Assembly (NCBI GenBank): GCA_012064385.1
Contig: QRDG01000863.1
Location: 742,090-806,089, forward strand
Direction of reading: 5' to 3'
DNA from: Puccinellia tenuiflora
Lineage: Eukaryota > Streptophyta > Magnoliopsida > Poales > Poaceae
DNA length: 64,000 bases
Shown here: positions 10,259-21,693 of the stretch, one piece after another
Position numbering within the stretch: position 1 is the stretch's first letter
How the letters are laid out: each line of letters starts with the position of its first letter
Notes under the pieces: model-generated
Databases searched by the model: none
Seen by the model: only the letters and a program-made list of their open reading frames with translations
Told to the model about the DNA's origin: nothing
Program-made: the position numbers and the translations under genes

Positions 10259-11284
10259 TTTTTTTTTTTTGAAAAAATGTGGGGCAAAAGCTTTGCCCCA
10301 TTTTCCTTTATTAAGAGAGAAAGTTATAACAAGAAAGTTGCAATGGGACAACGAAAGACACTCCTAGCAAAAACAATCGAATTACTCTCCCGACATTATT
10401 TCTCCGAGATGTTTTGCTCCCGCGAGGACCCAAAGCTTGGCCTCGTGCTTAATCTTTGCAAGAATCGCCAAGGAAGAAGTGTGTTTGTTGCGGAAGACCC
10501 TCGCGTTTCTTTCATTCCAAACTTCCCAAGTTGTGAGAAGGAGAAGCGACGCCATAGCTTTATGGTTGGCCGAGCCATTGCCGTTCATGAGCCGCCACCA
10601 TTCCGAGAGGCTTAGGTTGGCCCAAAGTGCAAGGTCGAGATGATGGAGGCCAAGCCAATCTCTCAAGAGTCCCCAAATTCTCTGCGCGAAGCGGCAATGG
10701 ACAAGGAGGTGGGAGATCGACTCGGGGGCTCTCTTACAGAGCGGGCAAAGTCCGCAATTCGGCCACCCCCGTCGAGCCAACCGGTCAGCCGTCCATAGCC
10801 GGTTTTGCAAAGCGAGCCACGCGAAATATTTTGCCTTGGGGGGCGCCCAGACCGACCACACCAATTTCTTCATGTAAGTGGAAACAGCCCCATGGAACTG
10901 GGCTTTGTATGCCGTTTTTGCAGAATATTGGCCGTTGGTGGAGAGGTTCCAGACGATTGTGTCCTCGGTGTTGCCGTCAAGGGCCACTCCTTGTAACATG
11001 ATCCAGAGATCAACGAACTGGCGCACATGCTCAAATGAGAAGTCCTCAACCATTTTGATTTTACCGATCCACGCATTGTTGAGGAGGGCTTGGCGAATGG
11101 ACAATTTCTTTCCCGTGGAGATGTCAAAGATGAGGGGCGCAATGCTTCTTGGTTTTTGGCCCTCAAGCCATGGAGCTTCCCAAAAGGGGGGTTTTAACCC
11201 ATCTCCCACCGTGATTGTTGTAGAGGCGTAGAAAAGGTCCATGTCTCTCCATGCATGTGCTATTCCAACTAAGCTCTGATGCAT
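10259..11284 (-). mobile_element. 5'-truncated LINE (non-LTR retrotransposon)
   Basis: A plus-strand poly-T run at 10259-10270 is the poly-A tail of a minus-strand retroposon. Next to it is a stem-loop (GGGGCAAAAGC/TTTGCCCC, 10281-10299), then the 3' end of a LINE coding region. The 5' part of the element (endonuclease and most of reverse transcriptase) is missing, as is usual for LINE copies. I could not find a matching target duplication. Confidence 0.75.
10382..11284 (-). pseudogene. LINE reverse transcriptase C-terminal part (zf-RVT domain)
   Basis: This 300-codon open frame matches the C-terminal end of plant LINE polyproteins. It has the VGDG and FWEAPWL region, the YSAKTAYKAQF and AKYFAWLA stretch, and a zinc-binding-in-reverse-transcriptase segment with CGLCPLC and H-x3-H-C (ESISHLLVHC). 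A TTWEVWNERNARVF block follows, the W-x-x-RN signature of these proteins. It lacks the endonuclease and polymerase core, so it cannot support retrotransposition. The frame is uninterrupted, which points to a fairly recent insertion. Confidence 0.8.
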
Positions 11285-11532
11285 TCTATGAATGCATACC
11301 AGTGCACATAGAAGCTAAAATGGGCCAAATGGTAATGCTGCTCTCTGAGCAGCGAGTGGTGCATATATATATATATGCAGGACGGCGTCCCGCACAGACC
11401 TGCAAACGTAAGATTGAGCACAACTGAGCTAAGCCGGTACAAATAAAATAGAACTAAGCTTAATTACATATATTTAAGACGGAGCAGGATGGATCCGGGG
11501 GCGTCGCTTGCAGCAAAACTCCTAAGTCAGCT

Positions 11533-11901
11533 CGGGTGCACCTGCTCCCTTTGCTTTAGAAATATTCAAAAAATAGTAAAACATTACGAAAAATTCTTAA
11601 AAAAATGGGAGCCATATGTATACAAGTACTTCACATTCCTGCAAATTCTCAGAATCAAATAACATTTTATGTGCTCGGTGCAAAAAAGACAAAATCAGCA
11701 TTTTTCAAAAATGTGTTTTCACATCTATTCTGACAACTCATTTTGTTTTTTTGCACAGAGCACAGGAAATGTCATTTGATTCCGAGAATTTACAGGAATG
11801 TGAAGTACTTGTCTACATATGGCTCCATTTGTTTTTAGAATTTTTCCTAATGTTTTACTATAATTTGAATTTTTCGAAAACAAAGGGAGCAGGTGCACCC
11901 G
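11533..11901. mobile_element. Foldback MITE with arms of about 165 bp
   Basis: The left end CGGGTGCACCTGCTCCC is mirrored by GGGAGCAGGTGCACCCG at the right end. The inverted similarity continues inward: CATATGTATACAAGTACTTC against GAAGTACTTGTCTACATATG, and CATTCCTGCAAATTCTC against GAGAATTTACAGGAATG. The 369-bp element is thus almost one long hairpin. The target duplication is not clear. Confidence 0.7.
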
Positions 11902-11944
11902 GGCACCATTCGTCCGCACTCGTCGCTTGCGACCCTGCTACATA

Positions 11945-12201
11945 CTCTCTCCCTCCCATATTAGACTACCTATTAGTTTTAGTCAACTTCATACTTCATA
12001 AACTTCGACCAAGTATATTGAAATAAATATTAATACATATAGTATTGTTTTAATGTTGTTAGAACCATGATAATATATATTTTCATATTAATATGAATTT
12101 AGTATTAGTGATGTTGATATACTTTTTATGTAATTGGTCAAACTTTATAATGTTTGACTTTGATCAAAACTAGTAGGCATCCTATAATGGGAGAGAGGGA
12201 G
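11945..12201. mobile_element. Stowaway-type MITE (Tc1/Mariner)
   Basis: The ends are CTCTCTCCCTCCCAT at 11945 and ATGGGAGAGAGGGAG ending at 12201, with TA on both outer sides (11943-11944 and 12202-12203). The interior is AT-rich and noncoding. Ends with CTCCCTC and a TA target duplication are the Stowaway hallmark. Confidence 0.8.
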
Positions 12202-12599
12202 TACATAGCAATTTATCCAATTCAACTACCAAATCACCCACTCAAATGTCTCCTAAACTAGGCATGATACCCCAGATTGTACAACCTTATCCACACATCC
12301 TTCCAAAACATTTTTTAGATCAAAATTCGGTGACAACTTTATTTCCATCAAACCTTTCCCAACTTCTCAGAGATCATAAAGGATATTTTTTACACGAATG
12401 GAAGTAATAATGATTTACGATCTATAGAACCCTAGGATTGCTTATATGCAAGACAAACATGTAATGTTTTATGTGTCCATCGGAAATTAACTTAGAAGTT
12501 TACTATGTGCAACAGTCTTGCACTGCCAACATTCACATAGAGTCTAGACAAAGATGGGAATTGCAAATGATGCTGCAAGATGTTCTGCAATATCTGAAT

Positions 12600-12888
12600 T
12601 TGTCGACAAAATGGAATAGAAAGACCCCTCAACCTGGCCCATCTATGGAGAGCAAGAAATGACGTAATCTTCAAACAGACCACAACCGCTGCTACCGCCA
12701 TTTTACAAAGAATTAGTGACGAGCTTCTATGGACAGCACTATCACATCGGGGCTTGCCACTTAACCTCCTTTTGGGTGACAAGTCGTCCGCTTGTTCCAC
12801 ACCTTCCTGGTCCGCTACACATATGTTGTTGATGAAAATTGTACGATCAATTCTCAAAGATGCAACAAAATACGGGACAACCGTTTGA
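12600..12888 (+). pseudogene. LINE-type coding remnant in copy A1
   Basis: The frame starting near 12634 reads LWRARNDVIF and continues with an ILQRISDELLW stretch to a stop at 12886-12888. The W-x-x-RN-x-x-IF pattern is the signature at the C-terminal end of plant LINE polyproteins. The upstream domains are absent. The equivalent in copy A2 is 15540-15953. Confidence 0.5.
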
Positions 12889-15090
12889 TTAAATCCCTCT
12901 CTCTGTCGGTATATATTTGCGGGACCGAAGGGTAAAGTTGACGACATGGCCTTTGAGGCTAATATATATGTACGCATATCCAGATATATGGTCATAAAAT
13001 ATTAAAAGTTTACATCCGACCACACATTCTTCGTCTGATATGTCTATAAATAATTTTAAGCGCTTAAGCAATGTCATATTATGATAGAAAACTAATTGAG
13101 TAGAAAAATATAACAACTAGTATTTCCTGCTCGTTTGATTGCCTCAAATAAGAACCAAATTCCAAGGAGTGCATCAACAATAATGTTTCGGTGCTTCACA
13201 AAAAAAATTCCGACAATTCTGGGTGCAAAATCATTGTGGACAATATCACAAATCAATATTGTCCAAGATATTATTCTCAATACAACACGTAGCCAAGCCT
13301 TCCAATCGATCGTGTAACACAGTTGAATTTTTCAGTAGTTTCAATTTAGAGAAACTTCTTTTAGATGAGTCTACCGGCCCTTGCAACTCTTTCTTTTTCC
13401 AGCCCAACACGAAACACTAGTTGAGTTGGGCTGCTGGTCATCCCTCCCCCCCCCCCCACACACCTTAGCGTGGGCCCTAGCATTCCGTATTGTGGCCATG
13501 GGTGAGAGTCGGCCCTGCCTCTCGCACACTGAGAGAACTTCAGGTTGACTGTCTTTGCAGCTTCTCCATGATGGCAGCTTCTACTTGAAGAGCTAGCTAG
13601 GGCGGCCAATCATATGCACTACGCAGGAGTGAATCACTCCCACACACCACTCTATAGCTCCCCCGAATAGTTTTTATTTCTGTTGTTTTTTGGTTAGTTT
13701 TGTTTTCATTTCCTTCTCAGTTTGTTTTTTATTTTTCTATCTTTTTATGTTTAGTTTATGTTTTTTTGTGTTTTTATTTTTGTATTTTTTACTTTTGTAT
13801 TAAATAAATGTTTATGTTGTGGAAGAAATATTATTAGTTTTTCCTTGTTTAAATAGCATAAATGTTCTTTCTAAAATTGTTCAATAACATAAATGTTCAT
13901 GTTTCAAAAATCGTTCAAATGAGATAAATGTTCTTATTAAAAAAATGTTTGAATAGCATAGAAGTTCATATTTAAAAAAGCATTCAAATAACATAACCGT
14001 TCATGTTTTTAAAATAGTTCAAATGAGATAAATGTTTTTATTAAAAAATGTTAAGATAACATAAAAAAAAGGTTCATTTATGAAAATCGTTCAAATAACA
14101 TAAGTTTTCATGTATGAAAATTGTTCAAATATGATAAATATTTATTGATATTTTTTACATAGGTAAATATTTTTATTATTATTACAACGATTTTTTGTTC
14201 TTTTTTCCCGCAAATATAAACATATTCTTTTTTTGTTACTATAAAAACATAAAAGAAATAAAAAATGAAAAAGAAGAAAGGATAACCGATAAGAAAATAA
14301 AGAGTACCTGTTTATTGGGTCCACGGAGCGAGTTGGGCTGGCCCATCTACCTAGGAGGGGGTGCGCCGAAGGGAGTACTCGCCGCATAGGTCGACAAATA
14401 GGATTTCCCGGCTGGGGCTGAGGGCGACGAGATCAAGGCTGATTCTTGAATGTTCCTCATATATTTTGAGGCCTTAATGCGCCAGCCCAACAAGGGTTTC
14501 TTTCTTGTTTACCATTTTTCTTTACTAACAGCGACGAGATCCGGAAACACTATATCTTGCACTTTGCGAGCGGGAGCACCAGCTCGCCCACAACGATGCT
14601 CTATATGGGCCGGCGGCCGGCCCATCACGTCAGGTTGGTTTTTTTTTCTTTGTCTCTTTTCCTTTGTTTCCGTTTCTTCTTTGGTTTTTTTGTTGTTTCT
14701 TTTCTTTTTTTTCTTTTTCTTTTTATATGATTTTCTTTTCTAACAAATTATTTTTTAAATCTGATTTTTTAAATTCAGAACCTTTTCATTTTTAAATTTT
14801 TTGTAATTCAGAACATTTTATTAATATGAATATTATTTAAATATGAACCATTTTCAAAATTGTACATTTTTCGAATATGAATATTTTCTTAAAATATTAA
14901 CATTTTTAAACTAAACATTTTTTTAATCTGAAAATTTTAAATTTGATAATTTGTCAACTATTTTTTTTTCAAATTAGGATTTCTAATTTTCACATATATT
15001 TGAAAAATTACATTTTAAAAATAGTACATTATTTATTAAAATTATTCAAATCATTCTATATTTTTTGAACCCATCATCTACTTTTTTGTT

Positions 15091-15267
15091 CCCTATTATT
15101 TTCGGTTTATTTGAAGTTTTGTTCCTTTTCGGTTCACTATTATTTTTGGCTCATCGGTATTTTTTATCACTAGTATTTTTGGTTCAACTTTATTTTTTGG
15201 TTCACTATTATTTTTTGGTACATCGGTATTTTGTTCACTATTACTTTTGGTTCATTATTATTTTCAT
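15091..15267. repeat. Short minisatellite (GGTTCACTATTATTTTTGG-like) in A1
   Basis: About six degenerate repeats built from TTCACTATTATTTTTGG and TCATCGGTATTTT. The homologous tract in A2 (24870-25735) is about five times longer. Confidence 0.75.
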
Positions 15268-15539
15268 CAAACATGCCCCAACTTCCCACAAATCATAAAC
15301 CTGCCCCAACTTCCCAGAGGTCATAAAGGATAGTTTTTACACGAATGGAAGTAATAATGATTTACGATCTATAGAACCCTAGGATTGCTTATATTCAAGA
15401 CAAACATGTAATGTTTTATGTGTCCATCAGAGATTAACTCAGAATTTTACTGTGTACAATAGTCTTGCACTACCAACATTCACATAGAGTCTAGACAAAG
15501 ATGGGAATTGCAAAATGATGCTGCAAGATGTTCTGCAAT

Positions 15540-15953
15540 ATCTGAATTTGTCGACAAAATGGAAGAGAAAGACCCCTCAACCTGGCCCATCTATGGAGAG
15601 CAAGAAATGACATAATCTTCAACCAGACCACAACCGCTGCTACCGCCATTTTACAAAGAATTAGTGACGAGCTTCTATGGACAACACTATCACATTGGGG
15701 CTTGCCACTTAACCTCCTTTTGGGTGACAAGTCGTCTGCTTGTTCCACACCTTCCTGGTCCACTACACATATTTTGTTGATGAAAATTGTACGATCAATT
15801 CGAAAGACGCAACGAAATATGGGAGAACGGTTTGATTCAAGCCCTCTCTCCATCGGTATATATTTGATGGGGCCCAAGGGTAAAGTTGACGACATGGCCT
15901 CTAAGGCTAATATATATGTATGCATATCTAGATATATAGTCATAAAATATTAA
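15540..15953 (+). pseudogene. LINE-type coding remnant in copy A2
   Basis: Homologue of 12600-12888, with the same LWRARND block in the frame beginning at 15582. Small indels shift the tail relative to A1, so the frame continues to about 15953 instead of stopping. No catalytic domain is present. Confidence 0.5.
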
Positions 15954-16375
15954 AAGTTTACATCCGACCACACATTCTTAGTCTGATATGTATATAAATA
16001 ATTTTAAGCACTTAACCAATATCATATTATGATAGAAAACTAATAGAGTAGAAAAATATAACAAGTGGTATTTCCTGCTAGTTTGATTTCCTCACATAAG
16101 AACCAAATTCCAAGGAGTCCATCAACAATAATGTTTCGGTGCTTCACAAAAAACATTTTTCGGCAATTCTGGATGCAAAATCATTGAGGACAATATCAAA
16201 GAACAATATTGTCCAAGATATTCTTCTCAATACAACACGTAGCCAAGCCTTTCAATCTATCGTGTAACATAGTTGAATTTTTCAGTAGTTTTAATTTAGA
16301 GAAAATTCTTTCCGATGAGTCTATCGGCCTTTGCAACTCTTTCTTTTTCCAGCGCAACACAAAACACTAGATGAG

Positions 16376-17799
16376 TGATGTCTACTACGCGCTTCTATTC
16401 TTGTAGACAGTGTTGGGCCTCCAAGTGCAGAGGTTTGTAGGACAGCAGCAAATTTCCCTTAAGTGGGTAACCCAAGGTTTATCAAATCCACGGGAGGAAG
16501 AGGTTGAATGTATCCTCTCTCAAGCAATCCTGCAATTAAGATACAAGAAGTCTCTTGTGTCCCAACACACCTAATACAATGGCTAATTGTATAGGTGCAC
16601 TAGTTCGGTGAAGAGATGGTAAAATGCAAGTAATATGGATGGTAAAAGATGGATTTGTAATTCTGTAATAAAAAAGCAGCAAGCGAACAAGTGACAAAAG
16701 TGACTTAAAATGGTGATTCAATGCTTGGAAATAAGGCCTAGGCTTCATACTTTCACTACTGACTACTCTCAGCATCATTAATATAATTAAGCACATGATA
16801 GTTCCCACGAAAAACACATGCAAGGTAGACGTTACTCGGAGATCATTCTTTCGTTGATTAAATAGGATGAGAATTGTGTAGGGCTACAAAAAGCACACCT
16901 TAAAGTTCGTATTCCACATCTACGGACACTTCATGCTGTCACTATCCGCATCCAAAGATAGTACTAACAAACACCGCAACCTATCTCTTGAATAGTCTCT
17001 TTCTTCAATAACACAAGCATCAAGAAACCTCATGATCTATTCACCAAGGTACCATGATCACAACGGTGACGCCTGAACTTATACTAGATGACACCACTTG
17101 AGCAAAATCATATCCATTACATAAGGTGAAACATCATGTATTCAACTATATCAACAAAGCTCATGATCACAATGAAGATCACATCATGGGAGAGAGAGAT
17201 AACCACATAGATACTTGTACAAGCATCAGCCCCGGTGGAGGACTACTCCCCTCTCATCACGGGAAGCAGCGGTGTTGATGGAGATAGCTTTCGGAGGTCG
17301 ATCCCCGTCCCGGCAGGGTGCCGGAACAGGATCAATTTGTCCCCGAAATTTTGTTTCGTTCCCGGCGGCGCTCTATTGTGTTTCTGGAAAAATCGTCTGG
17401 GAATTAGGGTTTTTTCATCGGGGATTAATTTATAGTCGTCGGAGGCGGCCGAGGGGGTGCCGGAGGGGCAGAGGCGGCCTGCACACGCGGGTCTAGGGGA
17501 GTCACAGCTGGTACCCTCCCCTGGCCTGTGGGCCTCCCCCGGGGTTGCCCTTCTGGCTCCGGTCCTCATTTGTTCAATAAAAAATCTTCGTAAATTTTCG
17601 TCCAATTCCGAGAATATTTCCAGAAGTAACTTTCTGCAACAAAAACAAGACAAAAACAGGGAACTGGCACTGGGCATCTTGTCAAGAGGTTAGTCCGCAA
17701 ATGCATAAAAATGATGTAATATGATATTAAAAACATGTGACAACATCACAAAACTATCATGGATCAATCAAAAATTATAGATACGTTTGACACGTATCA
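16376..17799 (-). repeat. 3' LTR of the non-autonomous Gypsy-type element
   Basis: 1424 bp. It matches the right LTR except for scattered substitutions (about six in the first 195 bases, mostly transitions) and a deletion of about 85 bp near 17042, relative to 22360-22445 of the other LTR. Confidence 0.85.
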
Positions 17800-20755
17800 G
17801 CATCCCCAAGCTTAACTCCTACTCGTCCTCGAGTAGGTAAGTGGTAACAAAAATAATTTTTGATGAGATATACTACCAACATAATCTTGATCAAGATAGT
17901 AATGTACAGCACATGATGTGAATAAAGTGATCCAAAACAATTGTCTATAGTTGACATTAAGCCAACAATGATTAACATAAGCTAGCTAACAAATACTAGA
18001 AACCTTTCATGAATAAGTGTGTTGGAGACATGGAACCATACATAAGGTTTAGAAATAAGAGTTGCAAATTGTGTCTCCAAAGTAAAGTATCAATAATTCT
18101 ACAAAGCATCAATTAGTCATTCATGAAATAGCCAAGCTCGAGTCAGGTGTTCTAATTCCCCTGCTTCACAAATCAACTGTTTCGAAGTCTACTCAACTAG
18201 TGCAAATAAGAAGTGGCTTTGGCACCAAAATCGTATGGCAAAGAGAATAATGCTGGAGGTTTGGAAGGCCAAAAAGAAAGGCTCAAACAGTGGAGAGGGT
18301 AACCACAAGACAAGAGGAAGTCTCGTAGTAGACACTGAATGAGGTGTAGTGATTGCCATGCAACATATGTACATAGAGCTATAAGTGTATGAAAGCTCTC
18401 CAATGGAACTAGTGGGGGTGCATCCAACTTGCTTGCTCATGAAGACCTAGAGCTCACTTGAGGAGGCTCATCCTTGGAATATACAAGCCAAGTTCTATAA
18501 CGTTAATTCCCCACATAGTTATACTACTCAAACAACATGAGAACTATCTACAATGAAGTGTAGGTGCTAACATAGCACAAGTGTGGTAAAAAGGATAGTA
18601 GTGCTCCTCCCTCTCTCTTTTTCTATTTTTTTGTATTTTGGTGGCCTCCATGGCTCTTTTAAATGCTCTCTCATTTGGCCTCTTTTGGGCTCTTTTTTTT
18701 TCTTTTTCTATTTTTCACTTTTTTTTTATTTTTCAACCTCACTGGTAGGAGCAACACTCTATATTACAAATGGATCATCACACTTTTTGGTACTCATAAC
18801 TCAAAAGTCTAATACATGATGTATACAAGAAAGAATGCATGACCGAGCGTAGTGTGGAAAAAATGTAGAATATGTGGCAAGCCACACAGCACACTAACTC
18901 GTTGATCAAGCAAACTATATGAAAATAAAGAATGACATCAAGTCATGTAATGTAATGTAATGATGTATGTTGCATGGCAATCTATCTCGGAACGGCTATG
19001 GAAATGCCGTGGTAGGTAGGTATGGTGGCTGTTTTGAGGAAGATAATGGGCTTATGTGTAGGAGAACAAGAGGAAGTCCTCCCACGGAGTTGGATGTACT
19101 GGCAAAGTATGCACCAAGTCTCGATGTGAGAGAGGGCAATGCACAGCACCGAAGAGGCTAGCAAAATATGGAGGTGGAAGTACCAAAAACCAAAACTCAA
19201 CAATGCATTTCGTATATTGCAAACAACTAGCAGTTTCAATATTCCATAAATGGTTAGAAACACCCCGAGAGGGATCGTGGTGGTGACACAAGTGCCCCGT
19301 TAGCTTCCCCGACCGTTGCATTAACTACCCACTAGGAACTTCTTTTCAACTGAGTAGAATTCATGATGCAAAAAAAATTGTTGACTTAGGTTGTTTAGTT
19401 CAGAAAAAATGGCTCCACGCTTTACTAACACGTCTCCACTAATCAGCTCTAACACCATTAACCAACACATTTTAACCATTAGTTATTTTAATGCCTCAAA
19501 ACGATTGAAGAGTATCAAATTATCCACATAGTGATCTACAAGACTATGCAGGTTTTTCTATTTCATACCACTACCACATGCACAGCATTTTACCGCTCTA
19601 ACACATTAACCAAGCAACCATAGCAACTCTCTAACAAATATAAGTGAAGAACAAGAGAGTTTAAAAACAGCAACTAACAGCTCTTAAAAAGATATAGGCG
19701 AAGCACAAGAGCTGATAAGAAAAAGAGTAGCTAAGAATACTCAACAAAATATAAGCGACGTAAAGGAGTATTCAAACGAAAAAGCGGAGCGCGTCTCTCT
19801 CCCACACAAATAGAGCTAGGATCCAACATGAATATGAACATCAAACAAACAAAACAAAACTGAAAGCAAAACAAAAAGACGCTCCAAGAATAGCACATAA
19901 TATGTAAAGTGATAAAAACTTAGTTTAAACGAAACGACCTGATGGTTGTCGATGAAGAGAGGGGATGCCTTGGGCATCCCCAAGCTTAGACGCTTGAGTC
20001 TTCTTAATTTCTTCAGAGGGATGCCATGGGGGCATCCCCAAGCTTGAGCTTTTCTCCATTATTTATTCCCTCGCATCACCGTGTCGCTTGAAACTTAAAA
20101 ACTCCCTTCACACATAACTTTTCATCAACTAATTAGAAGGGTTAGTACTCATTAAATAAAGTCCACTTTGGTTCTGTAAAGACACATTGCAAATAATCAA
20201 TTTAACATTAGCTACTGTATACAAAGCCTTTGTGGTGTCTTTCCACAAAAAGAAATCACAAAGAAAGCTCGTATAAGAGACAACGTAAATAAAGACAGAA
20301 ATCTGTCAAAACCAGAACAGCCTGTAAAGATCGAATTTAAAGACATACTTCTGTAGCTCGAATCAGAAAACTCAAAACTAATGAAAGATAGATAAAAGTA
20401 TCAGGCTTGCTGTCCAAAAGTTTCAGAAAAAGATCACGATATGAAGATTTTGAAGATTTTCTACAGCAAGGCGCACAGAATCTGTTTCTGGACAACAAAT
20501 CAACACTTCGCACTTTCAATGCATTAGAGGCTAATTCTTGGCTCAAAAACGAAAACAAAAGGATACAAAGGAGTTGATACAAAGGCAACAACATCCTTGA
20601 CTCAAGAAAAGCAAAAGAAACTGAAAGCAAAAAGATAATGGGTTGTTTCCCAAGAGCGCTTTTCTTTATAGCCTTTTAGCTAGGCTTATTAATTTCAATG
20701 ATGCTCTCATAAGAATAAGAGTTGAGACACAAAAGAGAGCATAAAGAAGAAAATG
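17800..20755 (-). mobile_element. Noncoding 3' interior of the Gypsy-type element
   Basis: No frame with a recognisable domain. The motif GCATCCCCAAGCTT (the plus-strand complement of the purine tract) appears next to the LTR at 17800 and again near 19974 and 20033, with a further copy at about 21270. There is a long T-rich tract at 18600-18735. The region resembles the large noncoding interiors of non-autonomous plant LTR elements. Confidence 0.6.
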
Positions 20756-21376
20756 TCAAACACATTTAAGTCTAACCCACTTCCTATGCATAGGAATCTT
20801 GTAAGAAAATAAATCAATGAAGCACATAGTAATTAGCATAGGAAGGTAAAGCAAGTGCAACTTCAAAAATTTCAACATAAAGAGAGGAAACATAGTATTA
20901 TTGAGATATTTAGAGCCATGTTTCCCTCTCTCATAATAAACTTCAGTACCATCATGAACAAACTGAACAACATAAGTATCATATAAAGCATTCTTGTCAT
21001 GATCCACATACATAAAAGTATTATTACTCTCCATATAAGTAAAATCTTTATTATTAGTAATAGTGGGAGTAAAACTATCATAGCCATCATTGTAATCATC
21101 ATAAATAGGAGGCATATCATAATCATAATAAACTTTTTCCTCAATAGTAGGTGGACTGAAAATATCACATTCATCATTGTAAACATCATATATAGTAGGC
21201 ATAGTATCATCAAAGCAAATTTCCTCCTTCAAGCTTGGGGGACTAAAAAGATCATATTCGTCAAAACCGGCATCCCCAAGCTTGCAATTTTCCATAGCAT
21301 TAGCAACAATGGCATTCAAAGAAATCATACTAATAACATGGCTACTAGCATGATTATTATGCAAATAAATTTCCAT
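20756..21376 (-). CDS. Acidic Tyr/Asp-rich ORF of the non-autonomous element
   Basis: This 206-codon frame starts with an ATG about 320 bases inside the 5' LTR, where gag would normally begin. The protein has three related blocks of the type DEYDLFSPPSLKEE, DECDIFSPPTIEEK and DDYNDGYDSFTP, each followed or preceded by a MP-x-IYD phrase. The first half is strongly acidic and rich in Tyr and Asp; the C-terminal part is hydrophobic and basic. There is no zinc knuckle and no known catalytic motif. I do not recognise the family. It may be a remnant or replacement of gag, or a lineage-specific ORF. That it remains open while the rest is noncoding suggests either youth of the copy or selection. Confidence 0.5.
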   Translation of the reverse strand: MEIYLHNNHASSHVISMISLNAIVANAMENCKLGDAGFDEYDLFSPPSLKEEICFDDTMPTIYDVYNDECDIFSPPTIEEKVYYDYDMPPIYDDYNDGYDSFTPTITNNKDFTYMESNNTFMYVDHDKNALYDTYVVQFVHDGTEVYYERGKHGSKYLNNTMFPLFMLKFLKLHLLYLPMLITMCFIDLFSYKIPMHRKWVRLKCV

Positions 21377-21536
21377 AGGTTTTTAATTTTCTCTTCAAAA
21401 GCATCATGACCAATTTCAAGATAGAGCTTATAACGCTCTCTAATTTTTTTGTTGTTTTCCATTAAACCGAACTAGTTAAAACAAGAAACAAAAAGATTTA
21501 ATTGCAAGATCTAAAGAAGATACCTTCAAGCACTCA

Positions 21537-21683
21537 CCTCCCCGGTAACGATGATAGAAAAGAGCTTCGTCGCCGGAGTGTGAGTACCGCTTACCTTTCC
21601 TCCCCGGCAACGGCGCCAGAAAAGAGCTTCCTTGATGGGAGACGAATTGTAGTGCGCCCTCTTACTCTCCGGCAATGGCGCCA
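21537..21683 (-). promoter_or_regulatory. Primer-binding-site module present three times
   Basis: The LTR-proximal site (minus TGGCGCCATTGCCGGAGAG, 21683-21665) lies ten bases from the LTR. A second, more canonical copy is at 21618-21601 (TGGCGCCGTTGCCGGGGA) and a decayed third at about 21537-21566. Each is followed on the plus strand by AGAAAAGAGCTT, and the spacing is about 64 bases. Confidence 0.65.
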
Positions 21684-21693
21684 GAAAAGAGCT

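Larger units (their letters stand above)
12345..15267. repeat. Tandem duplication, copy A1
   Basis: About 2.9 kb that is repeated directly afterwards as A2 with roughly 90-95% identity by eye in the blocks compared (for example 12365-12470 against 15314-15420, and 13100-13430 against 16055-16376). The unit contains a decayed LINE-type coding remnant, an AT-rich part with repeated GTTCA-AATAACATAAATG phrases, a GC-rich block near 14330-14640, and a short minisatellite at its right end. What the unit originally was is unclear. Confidence 0.7.

Noticed and set aside
12492..12995. 167-codon minus-strand frame repeated at 15491-15943
   Set aside because: Its conservation follows from the duplication. 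The plus-strand frame carries the LINE signature, so this is the antisense of a remnant.
13440..13462. Poly-C and CA run
   Set aside because: Simple low-complexity tract without further structure; also shifted in length in the A2 copy.
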